Below are positions 1 through 6,367 of a stretch of 8,828 bases of DNA, in pieces. Source of the DNA: Bacillota bacterium (GTDB lineage Bacteria > Bacillota > Limnochordia > Limnochordales > ZCTH02-B6); the NCBI GenBank assembly GCA_003387805.1, contig QGSR01000066.1:1-8828 (forward strand), read 5' to 3'. Made by a program: the position numbers and the translations under genes. The notes beneath the pieces were generated by a model. The model had not been told where the DNA came from. It saw only the letters and a program-made list of their open reading frames with translations, and ran no database searches. Numbering within the stretch: the first letter of the stretch is position 1; every line of letters starts with the position of its first letter.

Positions 1-362
1 TGGTGCGCTGTTTGGGAACGCTCCGGCACCGCCTTGCCCGCGGCCAGGCGCGACGCGTCGTCCGCCCGGGCGGCGGCCAAGGCGCTCCAGAAGCGTTCCA
101 AAACGGCGAACCACAGGTACACCGAGACGGCCAGGCGGGCCCACCACACCGGGTCGGCCTGCGCGACGGCCGGCGGCCACTTCCACGCCAGCAGCGCCGC
201 GAGGAGGGCGAACGCGAAAATTTTCAGCACCGCTCCCGCGGTCACCGGCGCTCCGGTCCACCAGCTCGCCGCGACGTGGTAGACGGCCTCCAGCGTCAGC
301 CACCACAGAGCCAGATGCACGATTTGCCGCAGCCAAAACACCGCATCCTTCACTCCGCTCAC
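1..362 (-). CDS. Tryptophan-rich small membrane protein, unknown function (partial, C-terminus off window)
   Basis: I do not recognise this gene. Reading the minus strand from GTG at 362-360 gives 120 codons with no stop before the window edge, so the C-terminus is missing. Three hydrophobic segments are visible, at about residues 8-35, 40-62 and 71-96, followed by a polar Ala/Arg/Asp-rich stretch from about 97. There are 11 Trp in the first 92 residues, several as WW pairs (20-21, 34-35, 73-74), mostly near predicted membrane boundaries. Codons are strongly G/C at third positions, as in the neighbouring genes, which supports real coding. The start is GTG at 362 with GGGAGGGG a few bases upstream. 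A second GTG at 353-351 has GAGGTGA at good spacing and is an equal alternative. It lies 91 bases downstream of the small secreted-protein gene, beyond a strong hairpin. A partner, immunity or export role for that protein is possible but is inference only. Confidence 0.6.
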   Translation of the reverse strand, partial: MSGVKDAVFWLRQIVHLALWWLTLEAVYHVAASWWTGAPVTAGAVLKIFAFALLAALLAWKWPPAVAQADPVWWARLAVSVYLWFAVLERFWSALAAARADDASRLAAGKAVPERSQTAH

Positions 363-394
363 CTCGCCCCTCCCGTTTTGGAGATGTGTACACG

Positions 395-444
395 GGCGGA
401 GCCGTGCGGGACCCCGGTCCGGGCGGGTCCCGCACGGCTCCGCC
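395..444 (-). terminator. Perfect 20-bp inverted repeat (hairpin) after the small secreted-protein gene
   Basis: Positions 395-414 and 425-444 are exact reverse complements (20 bp, almost all G/C) around a 10-base loop at 415-424. On the minus strand the hairpin begins 9 bases after the TAA stop of the 454-780 gene, which is where an intrinsic terminator would sit. No T-run follows on the minus strand (the next bases read CGTGTACACATC), so it lacks half of the classical signal. It may instead be a termination or mRNA-stabilising hairpin of a high-GC genome, or a dispersed palindromic repeat. The loop is itself partly self-complementary (413-423). Confidence 0.55.
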
Positions 445-453
445 GGTTGCCGC

Positions 454-780
454 TTAGTCTTTATCCTTCGAGCCGCCCGAGAACTTGTCCTCAATCCACG
501 GGAACACCGTTTCCTCCAGCCACGGGTCCACGTAGCGGTCCCAGACGGCGTCGGCCAGCTTGGTGAGGATGTATCCGCCCACGGCGCCGACGACGATGTG
601 CCAGGCTTCGCCGGTCACTTCCGCCAGCTCTTCGTCGTCCATCAGCTCGCCGGCGGGGAGGACCACGTCGTACTCCGCCGGCGCCGGCGACGAGGCCGAC
701 GCCAGGGCGCCCACGGGCACCGAGCCCAACAGCAGACCCGCGACCAACAGCACCGCGACGACGTTTTGCAGCTTCCGCAT
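454..780 (-). CDS. Small secreted protein with Sec signal peptide and double-glycine-leader-like motif
   Basis: A 108-residue protein that I cannot assign to a named family. Residues 1-29 form a typical Sec signal peptide: Arg2-Lys3, a hydrophobic core at about 7-19, and AxA-type cleavage sites ending at Ala27 or Ala29. After a short Pro/Ala linker, residues 47-58 (MDDEELAEVTGE) match most positions of the leader motif before GG cleavage sites in bacteriocin-type precursors: acidic run, E51-L52, V55 and G57. Position -1 is Glu instead of Gly. A small-residue hydrophobic stretch follows (about 60-76, with G65, G68, G69), then an aromatic segment with Trp80, 87 and 95 and a charged Lys/Asp tail. 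The part after the motif is net acidic, unlike most class II bacteriocins. ATG at 780-778 is chosen because it begins the signal peptide and AGGGGTGGTG lies 6 bases upstream. An in-frame ATG at 870 would add 30 residues reading through the putative promoter. Alternative: an ordinary secreted lineage-specific protein. Confidence 0.75.
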   Translation of the reverse strand: MRKLQNVVAVLLVAGLLLGSVPVGALASASSPAPAEYDVVLPAGELMDDEELAEVTGEAWHIVVGAVGGYILTKLADAVWDRYVDPWLEETVFPWIEDKFSGGSKDKD

Positions 781-816
781 GCTCAACACCACCCCTGCAC
801 GTTCGTGATGTGTTAT

Positions 817-828
817 TGCGGCGCCGCA
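817..828. repeat. 12-bp perfect palindrome in the fadE/small-gene intergenic region
   Basis: TGCGGCGCCGCA is a perfect 12-base palindrome. It lies just downstream of the predicted -10 box, about where transcription of the 454-780 gene would start. It could be an operator, a weak hairpin at the end of the fad transcript, or chance in GC-rich DNA. No T-run follows it on the minus strand. Confidence 0.3.
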
Positions 829-833
829 CCCGT

Positions 834-862
834 ATCGTACACGGGGCGGGGCGGGCTGCAAA
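834..862 (-). promoter_or_regulatory. Possible sigma-A-type promoter for the small secreted-protein gene
   Basis: On the minus strand, TTTGCA at 862-857 (4 of 6 to the -35 consensus) and TACGAT at 839-834 (4 of 6 to the -10 consensus) are separated by 17 bases, the optimal spacing. Transcription would start near 827 and give a leader of about 45 bases. The match is moderate. It is supported by position, because the gene lies 114 bases beyond fadE with no translational coupling, and by the relative AT content of these boxes in GC-rich surroundings. Confidence 0.35.
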
Positions 863-894
863 ACGTCCATTTCGCGGTATTTCGCGCCGGACCG

Positions 895-2673
895 CTAGAC
901 CGGATAGCCTTCGGCTTCCAGAACCTTGGCGGCCACGCCGCGCCCGAGGGCGATGGCGTTGACCGGGTCGCGGCGGGTGAGGCGCCGCACCACCGACAGC
1001 TGCACCCGCAAGGTGTCGCCTTCCTCCAGCGCCGCCAGGGCCCGCCGGGCGACGGGCTCGGCCTGGTCCGCCGCTTCGTGCACGAACAGCTTGGTCATGT
1101 GAACGAACAGCTCCGGATAGCCGGCCTTCTCCGTGCGCAGCAGGGCGCTTTCCGCGGCGTACAGGAGAATCCCCAGATCCGCCGCCGCGGCCAGGAGCTC
1201 CTGCTCCTGCTCGATCTTCTCCATGTGCTTCTGCGCGGCCAGGCCCGCCACCATCAGCGTCAGCTTGCGCAGGTTGTCGACGATGCCGCGCTCGGCCGCC
1301 AGCGGGTCGTCCGGGGCCGGCATGTCGTCGCCGAAGGAGGGCACGAACTCGGTGAGCTCCTTCTGCAGGGCGAACATGGCCTCCAGCAGCGGAAGCTCGC
1401 CTTTCATGGCCCGGCGCAGCATGGTGCCCGGAATGAGCAGGCGGTTGATTTCATTGGTGCCCTCGAAAATGCGGTTGATGCGGGCGTCCCGGTAAGCCCG
1501 CTCCACCACGTACTCCTGCATGTAGCCGTAGCCGCCGTGAATCTGCACCGCTTCGTCCGCGACGAAATCCAGCACCTCGGAACCGAACACTTTGTTGATG
1601 GACGCCTCCACCGCAAACTCGCCGATGGCGTCGCCGGCTTCCTTGCTGACGTCCTTGGCCAGGTCCAGGCCCGACAGCGCCTCGGTCAGCTGGCCCGCGG
1701 TGCGGTACACCGTGCTCTCCAGCACGAAGGTGCGGACGGCCATGGCCGCCAGCTTCTGCTGAATGAGCGGGAAGGAGGCGATGGGCACGCCGAACTGCTT
1801 GCGCTCCTGCGCGTACTTGGCCGACACCTCGATGAGCGCCTTGCACGCGCCCAGCGCCCCGGCGGCCAGCTTCCACCGGCCCAGATTCAGCACGTTGAAC
1901 GCGATGACGTGGCCCCGGTCCACCTCGCCCAGGACGTTTTCCACCGGCACCTTGACGTTGTCCAGGTACACCATGGTGGTGGAGGAGCCTTTGATGCCCA
2001 TCTTGTTGACTTCCGGGCCGACGCTGACGCCTTCCAGCTCCCTGGGCACGATGAAGGCCGTGATGCGCTTGTTGACCCGGGCGTAGACGATGAACACGTC
2101 GGCGAAGCTGCCGTTGGTAATCCACTGCTTCTGCCCGTTGAGCACGTAGTGCTTGCCGTCGTCGCTGAGCACGGCCGTCGTCTTGGCCGCCAGCGCGTCC
2201 GAGCCGGCGTCGGGCTCCGTCAGCGCATAGGCCGCGATCCACTCGCCGCTGGCCAGCTTGGGCAGGAAGCGCTTCTTCTGGTCTTCGTTGCCGAAATACA
2301 CGATGGGCAGCGTGCCGATGCCCGTGTGGGCGCCGAAGGTGAGGCTGAAGGAGCCCGCGTAGCGGCCCAGCATCTCGGTGATGAGGGTGGACGACGTGGT
2401 CGTCAGCCCCAGGCCGTCGTATTCGGCCGGAATGTCCGCGCCCAGCAGCCCCAGCTCGCCGGCTTGGCGCATCAGCGCCACGCTGTGTTCGTGCTCCCGG
2501 TTTTCAATATTTTCCAGGAGCGGCTCCACCTGCTCCTTGGCAAAACCGGCCGCGGTCTCGCCGATGAGGCGCTGCTCCGAGTCCAGGTCCTCCGGCGTGA
2601 ACACGTCGGCCGCGGCGGGCGAGCCCAGCAAAAAGCCGCCGCCCCGCTTGTACAGCGTCGCATCCTGGGTCAT
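895..2673 (-). CDS. fadE: Acyl-CoA dehydrogenase FadE (long-chain, Bacillus type)
   Basis: A 592-residue cytoplasmic flavoenzyme that would carry out the first oxidation of beta-oxidation, acyl-CoA to trans-2-enoyl-CoA, passing electrons from FAD to electron-transfer flavoprotein. The N-terminal helical, middle beta and C-terminal helical domains of the acyl-CoA dehydrogenase family are all present. Signature 1 is at 149-159 (YALTEPDAGSD). Signature 2 is at 377-396 (QIHGGYGYMQEY onward). FEGTNEI at 403-409 places the likely catalytic base at Glu404. About 170 residues beyond the core (from about 425) form the extra helical region of the longer VLCAD/FadE subgroup. The length and the terminal KVLEAEGYPV correspond to the B. 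subtilis FadE I recall, so the protein looks complete. ATG at 2673-2671 shares one base with the fadA stop. AAAGGCGG at 2688-2681 is the ribosome binding site, 7 bases away. Stop is TAG at 897-895. No etfAB is visible nearby. Confidence 0.96.
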   Translation of the reverse strand: MTQDATLYKRGGGFLLGSPAAADVFTPEDLDSEQRLIGETAAGFAKEQVEPLLENIENREHEHSVALMRQAGELGLLGADIPAEYDGLGLTTTSSTLITEMLGRYAGSFSLTFGAHTGIGTLPIVYFGNEDQKKRFLPKLASGEWIAAYALTEPDAGSDALAAKTTAVLSDDGKHYVLNGQKQWITNGSFADVFIVYARVNKRITAFIVPRELEGVSVGPEVNKMGIKGSSTTMVYLDNVKVPVENVLGEVDRGHVIAFNVLNLGRWKLAAGALGACKALIEVSAKYAQERKQFGVPIASFPLIQQKLAAMAVRTFVLESTVYRTAGQLTEALSGLDLAKDVSKEAGDAIGEFAVEASINKVFGSEVLDFVADEAVQIHGGYGYMQEYVVERAYRDARINRIFEGTNEINRLLIPGTMLRRAMKGELPLLEAMFALQKELTEFVPSFGDDMPAPDDPLAAERGIVDNLRKLTLMVAGLAAQKHMEKIEQEQELLAAAADLGILLYAAESALLRTEKAGYPELFVHMTKLFVHEAADQAEPVARRALAALEEGDTLRVQLSVVRRLTRRDPVNAIALGRGVAAKVLEAEGYPV

Positions 2674-2688
2674 TATGCATCCGCCTTT
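2671..2688 (-). promoter_or_regulatory. fadA-fadE TAATG stop/start overlap with ribosome binding site
   Basis: The minus strand reads TAATG at 2675-2671. The fadA TAA and the fadE ATG share base 2673. The fadE Shine-Dalgarno sequence AAAGGCGG (2688-2681) lies inside the last codons of fadA. This fixes the fadE start and suggests translational coupling, giving matched amounts of thiolase and dehydrogenase. Confidence 0.8.
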
Positions 2689-3866
2689 CCATTGACAAAT
2701 TCAAACACGCCGGCCGCGCCCATGCCGCCGCCGATGCACATGGTCACCAGGCCGTAGCGGGCGCCGCGCCGGGCCGCCTCGTACATGAGCGTCACCGTCT
2801 GGCGGGCGCCGGTGCAGCCCAGCGGGTGTCCCAAAGCGATGGCGCCGCCGTTGACGTTCACTTTCGCGTGGTCCATCCCCAGCTGCCGCATGACCGGCAG
2901 CGCCTGGGCCGCGAAGGCCTCGTTGAGCTCGATGAGGTCCACGTCGTCCAGCGTAATGCCGGCCAGCTTCAGCGCCTTGGGCACCGCCTCCACCGGGCCG
3001 ATGCCCATAATGTCCGGGTCCACGCCGCCCACCGCAAACGAGCGGTACACGGCCATGGGCTTAAGCCCCAGCTCTTCGGCCCGCTCCGCGGACATGACGA
3101 CCACCGCCGCCGCGCCGTCGCTCACTTGCGACGAGTTGCCGGCCGTCACGGTGCCGCCCTGCAGGAAGGCCGGCTTCAAGCCCGCCAGCGCCTCCATGGA
3201 CGTGTCCCGCCGCACGCCTTCGTCGGTGTCGAACGTGACCGTCTCGGTGACGGCCCGCCGGCCGTCAAAGGTGGTGCGCTGGACCGTCACCGGCACGATT
3301 TCGTCTTTGAACTTGCCCGCGTCGATGGCCGCCGCGGCCCGCCGGTGGCTCTCCAGCGAAAACGCGTCCTGCTCCTCCCGGCTGACGTTGTACTTTTCCG
3401 CCACCCGCTCGGCCGTGAGGCCCATGCCCATGTACACTTCCGGCATGGTGCGCACCAGTTCCGGGTTGGGGGAAAGCTTGAAGCCCGTCATGGGCACCCG
3501 GCTCATGCTCTCCACGCCGCCCGCGACAATGACGTCCGCGTGGCCCACCATGATGCGCTCCGCCGCCAGGGCGACGGCCTGCAGCCCCGAGGAGCAGAAC
3601 CGGTTGACGGTAAAGCCCGTCACCGACGTGGGCAGGCCCGCCAGCACCGAGGCGATGCGGGCGATGTTCAGCCCCTGTTCGCCTTCGGGCATGGCGCAGC
3701 CCAAAATGACGTCGTCGATCATTTCGGGCGTCACGCCCGGCGCCCGTCGGATGGCTTCTTTGATGACCAGCGCGGCCAAATCGTCGGCCCGTACGTCCTT
3801 CAGCGCGCCCCGATGGGCTTTTCCGATGGGTGTCCTGACACCGGCAACGATTACCGCGTCTCGCAT
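2673..3866 (-). CDS. fadA: Acetyl-CoA C-acyltransferase (3-ketoacyl-CoA thiolase) FadA
   Basis: A 397-residue degradative thiolase that would cleave 3-ketoacyl-CoA with CoA to acetyl-CoA plus an acyl-CoA two carbons shorter, the last step of each beta-oxidation turn. The catalytic residues are visible: nucleophile Cys91 in NRFCSSG, Asn315-Glu316 in NEAF, His347 in GHPLG, and the second cysteine Cys377 in MCIGGGMG. Length and ends fit the family (usually about 390-400). ATG at 3866-3864 is chosen because [16 protein letters not shown] is the standard thiolase N-terminus. AAGGAG at 3882-3877 lies 10 bases upstream and overlaps the fadN stop codon. The frame stays open upstream, but that part overlaps fadN and does not resemble thiolase. 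The gap to fadN is 14 bases. Thiolases making acetoacetyl-CoA look similar, but the fadN/fadE neighbours argue for the beta-oxidation role. Confidence 0.96.
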   Translation of the reverse strand: MRDAVIVAGVRTPIGKAHRGALKDVRADDLAALVIKEAIRRAPGVTPEMIDDVILGCAMPEGEQGLNIARIASVLAGLPTSVTGFTVNRFCSSGLQAVALAAERIMVGHADVIVAGGVESMSRVPMTGFKLSPNPELVRTMPEVYMGMGLTAERVAEKYNVSREEQDAFSLESHRRAAAAIDAGKFKDEIVPVTVQRTTFDGRRAVTETVTFDTDEGVRRDTSMEALAGLKPAFLQGGTVTAGNSSQVSDGAAAVVVMSAERAEELGLKPMAVYRSFAVGGVDPDIMGIGPVEAVPKALKLAGITLDDVDLIELNEAFAAQALPVMRQLGMDHAKVNVNGGAIALGHPLGCTGARQTVTLMYEAARRGARYGLVTMCIGGGMGAAGVFEFVNGKADA

Positions 3867-3880
3867 CGCCGTCACGCTCC

Positions 3881-6286
3881 TTAATTCCGCAGCGGTTTGC
3901 CCGTCTTGAGAATGTGCTGCATGCGGGCCAGCGTCTTCGGATGGCCCACCAGGCTCAGGAATTCCTGCCGCTCCAGGTCCAGCAGGTACTGCTCCGTGAC
4001 CCGGGTGCCCGCCGGCACGTCGCCGCCCGTCAGGACGTAGGCCAGCTTGCGGGCGATGTGCAGGTCGTACTCGGTGGCCCAGCCCGACCAGTGCAGCTGC
4101 TGCGCGCCCAGTTCCAGCACCGCGCGCCCGTCGGGGCCCAGGGCCGGAATGAGGGGCGGCTGGGGCGGCCGGTAGCCCGCCGCGTCCATCTCGATGACCA
4201 GTTTCTTGGCCTCGTACCAAAGGTGATGCTGGTTGGCCACGATCTTGTCCGTCTTGCGCAAGTAGTTGAGCTCCACCGCCTCGGCGGCGCTGGTGGCCAC
4301 TTTGGCGGTGCCGATGATTTCAAAGGCCTTGTTGACCAAAGGCTGCGGATCCACGGCGGTGTGCATCGCGCCGCCCGTCGCGCCGTCCAGCAGGCCCGGC
4401 GTGCCCTCCATGACGCGGATCAGCATTTCCTTGGTGCCGCCGCCGCCGGGGATGAGGCCCGCGCCCACCTCGACCAGGCCGATGTACGTTTCAAAGGCCG
4501 CCACGACCCGGTCCGCCGCAAAGGTCAGCTCCGCGCCGCCGCCCAGCGTCATGCCGTAGGGCGCCACCACCACCGGCCGCTCGAAGTACTTCAGCGCCTG
4601 GTTGACGCCCTGGAACTGCCGTACGGCCAGATCGACCTCGTCCCATTCGCCCTCCTGCGCGGCCATCAAAATGAGAGCCAGGTTGGCGCCCACGGAGAAG
4701 TTGGGCAGCACGTGGCTGCTGATGATCAGCCCCCGGAACTCGCTGCGCACTTTCTGCATGGCGAAGTGCAGCATTTGCATCAAATCGCCGCCGATGGCCT
4801 GTTTGGGCGAGTGGAAGTCCACCAGCGCCACGCCGTCGTCCAGATCGTACATCGTCGCGCCGGGCAGCGCCCGCACCACCTTCTCGCGGGCCTTCAGGCG
4901 CACCACGTCGAACGTGCGGGGCCGCTCCTTCAGCAGCGCCCGCCGTCCGTCGAACGTGGCGTACGTCATCGCGCCGCCGTCCAGGGCGTAGAACGCGGGC
5001 GTGTCGCTCTCGGCCAGCTTGGCCACCCATTCGGGAATGTCCGCGCCCTCGTCCCGCATGCGCCGGACGGACTCGCGCAGCCCGATGGCGTCCCACACCT
5101 GGAACGGGCCCAGCTCCCAGCCGAAGCCCCAGCGCATGGCGTTGTCGATGCTGACGATGTCGTCGGCCATGTCCGCCGCGACGCGGGCCGTGTACAAGAG
5201 CGTCCGCTTCATAATCTCCCAGGCGAAGCGGCCGGCCTTGTCGTCGGCGTTCACCAGGTAGCGGATGCGCTCCCGCGGATCGTCCATGGCGCGGGTCGCG
5301 GTCAGCGACGGCGCGTCCAGCCGCCGCCGCGGCACGTACTCCATCGTCTCCGGGTCGAGCACGAGAATCTGCGTCTCGCCGTCGACCTTCTCCCGCTTGT
5401 AGAAGCCTTGGCGGGTCTTTTCGCCCAAGGCGCCCCGCTCGATGAGCGCGTCGATGACGGGCGGCACCGCGAACGCGTCCCGCTCCCACTGCTCCGGCGC
5501 GGCCGTGTGCAAGTTGTCGGCGACCATCTTGAAGACGTCGATGCCGACCAAATCCAGCGTGCGGAAGGTGGCCGAGCGGGGCCGGCCCATGGCCGGGCCG
5601 GTGACGGCGTCCACCTCGTCGGCCCGCAGGCCCTGCTCCTCCATGACGCGCAGCGTCTCGATGAGCCCGTAGGTGCCGACGCGGTTGGCGATGAAGTTGG
5701 GCGTGTCCTTGGCCAAAACGACGCCTTTGCCCAGGACCCGCTCCGCGAACTCGCTGATGCGCCGCACCACCTCGGGGTCGGTGTCGGGCGTCGGAATCAC
5801 TTCCAGCAAATACAAATACCGCGGCGGGTTGAAGAAGTGGGTGCCGAGGAACCGCTTCCGCAGCGCTTCAGGCAGCACTTCCGCGATGCGGTGAATAGGA
5901 ATGCCCGACGTATTGGAGCTGACGATCGCGTCGGGCCGCACGTGCGCCGCCGCCTTCGACCAGAGCTGGTGCTTGATGTCGAGATTTTCGACGACCGCCT
6001 CCACGACCCAGTCCACGTCCTTGAGGCGGGGAAGGTCGTCCTCGAAGTTGCCCGGCGTAATCAGCTTCAGCGAGGCCTGGCCCGCCAGCGGCGCGGGCTT
6101 CAGCCGCTTCAGGTTCTCCAGGGCGTTCAGCACGACGCGGTTGCGTTCTTTCGGATCGTCGCCCGCGTCTTTCGGCACGATGTCCAGCAGCAGCACCGGA
6201 ATGCCTTGGTTGGCCAGATGGGCCGCGATCTGCGAGCCCATGGTGCCGGCGCCCAGCACCGCCGCCGAGCGGATGTCGTGTGGCAT
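3881..6286 (-). CDS. fadN: Fused 3-hydroxyacyl-CoA dehydrogenase / enoyl-CoA hydratase FadN
   Basis: An 801-residue bifunctional enzyme that would hydrate trans-2-enoyl-CoA and then oxidise L-3-hydroxyacyl-CoA with NAD+. Dehydrogenase half: a Rossmann loop at 12-17 (GAGTMG), the SSNTSG motif at 123-128, His150 in THFFNPP and Glu162 as the likely catalytic pair, and the helical C-domain to about 400. Hydratase (crotonase) half at about 480-690: an oxyanion-hole segment at about 531-536 (SVGANL), Glu586 in GGGAEL and Glu606 in [13 protein letters not shown] as the two candidate catalytic glutamates. This dehydrogenase-first order is that of Bacillus FadN and the reverse of E. coli FadB. The C-terminal KTGKPLRN also matches FadN. 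The start is ATG at 6286-6284, with GAGGAGAGGAAG at 6305-6294 as the ribosome binding site. The stop lies 14 bases before fadA. The activities depend on substrates that cannot be read from the sequence, but both active sites appear intact. Confidence 0.95.
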   Translation of the reverse strand: MPHDIRSAAVLGAGTMGSQIAAHLANQGIPVLLLDIVPKDAGDDPKERNRVVLNALENLKRLKPAPLAGQASLKLITPGNFEDDLPRLKDVDWVVEAVVENLDIKHQLWSKAAAHVRPDAIVSSNTSGIPIHRIAEVLPEALRKRFLGTHFFNPPRYLYLLEVIPTPDTDPEVVRRISEFAERVLGKGVVLAKDTPNFIANRVGTYGLIETLRVMEEQGLRADEVDAVTGPAMGRPRSATFRTLDLVGIDVFKMVADNLHTAAPEQWERDAFAVPPVIDALIERGALGEKTRQGFYKREKVDGETQILVLDPETMEYVPRRRLDAPSLTATRAMDDPRERIRYLVNADDKAGRFAWEIMKRTLLYTARVAADMADDIVSIDNAMRWGFGWELGPFQVWDAIGLRESVRRMRDEGADIPEWVAKLAESDTPAFYALDGGAMTYATFDGRRALLKERPRTFDVVRLKAREKVVRALPGATMYDLDDGVALVDFHSPKQAIGGDLMQMLHFAMQKVRSEFRGLIISSHVLPNFSVGANLALILMAAQEGEWDEVDLAVRQFQGVNQALKYFERPVVVAPYGMTLGGGAELTFAADRVVAAFETYIGLVEVGAGLIPGGGGTKEMLIRVMEGTPGLLDGATGGAMHTAVDPQPLVNKAFEIIGTAKVATSAAEAVELNYLRKTDKIVANQHHLWYEAKKLVIEMDAAGYRPPQPPLIPALGPDGRAVLELGAQQLHWSGWATEYDLHIARKLAYVLTGGDVPAGTRVTEQYLLDLERQEFLSLVGHPKTLARMQHILKTGKPLRN

Positions 6287-6329
6287 CTTCGCACTTCCTC
6301 TCCTCGTACGTTTCGTCGTGTCGTCCGCT

Positions 6330-6354
6330 GGAGCGCGGCCTGCGGCCCCGCTCC
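6330..6354 (-). other. Strong intergenic hairpin between the acyl-CoA ligase gene and fadN
   Basis: Positions 6330-6340 and 6344-6354 are reverse complements at 10 of 11 positions, around a 3-base loop, within the 81-base gap between the ligase stop and fadN. There is no T-run on either side, so it is not a classical terminator. It lies 25 bases upstream of the fadN ribosome binding site. It could be an mRNA processing or stabilising element that sets the ratio of ligase to FadN, or a weak attenuator. It is the only sizeable gap inside the fad operon. Confidence 0.45.
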
Positions 6355-6367
6355 GGAAATTTCGACG

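Noticed and set aside
3..566. A 187-codon plus-strand open frame at the left edge
   Set aside because: It is Arg/Pro/Gly-rich low-complexity sequence that crosses the 20-bp inverted repeat. The minus strand here gives a coherent membrane protein and a signal-peptide protein instead.
781..870. A 30-residue N-terminal extension of the small secreted protein from ATG at 870
   Set aside because: It would bury the signal peptide inside the protein and cover the putative promoter. The ATG at 780 starts a textbook signal peptide with a ribosome binding site.
781..894. An intrinsic terminator for the fad operon after fadE
   Set aside because: There is only a 4-bp-stem palindrome and no T-run on the minus strand. 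Read-through into the small genes or factor-dependent termination cannot be excluded.
598..2757. A 719-codon plus-strand open frame opposite fadE
   Set aside because: It has the same antisense composition, spans the whole fadE gene plus the intergenic region, and shows no signal peptide or motif.
2785..3909. Two plus-strand open frames opposite fadA (374 and 352 codons)
   Set aside because: Both are antisense shadows of a thiolase with intact catalytic residues. They overlap each other in different frames and have no family resemblance.
3867..4220. An N-terminal extension of FadA into the fadN region
   Set aside because: The extra part is an out-of-frame reading of fadN with no thiolase similarity. 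[15 protein letters not shown] at 3866 is the normal thiolase N-terminus.
6287..6367. A FadR-type operator (TGAATGA...TCATTCA palindrome) in the ligase-fadN gap
   Set aside because: I looked for it and found no such AT-rich palindrome there or in the 781-894 gap. The operon promoter, where it would be expected, is outside the window.
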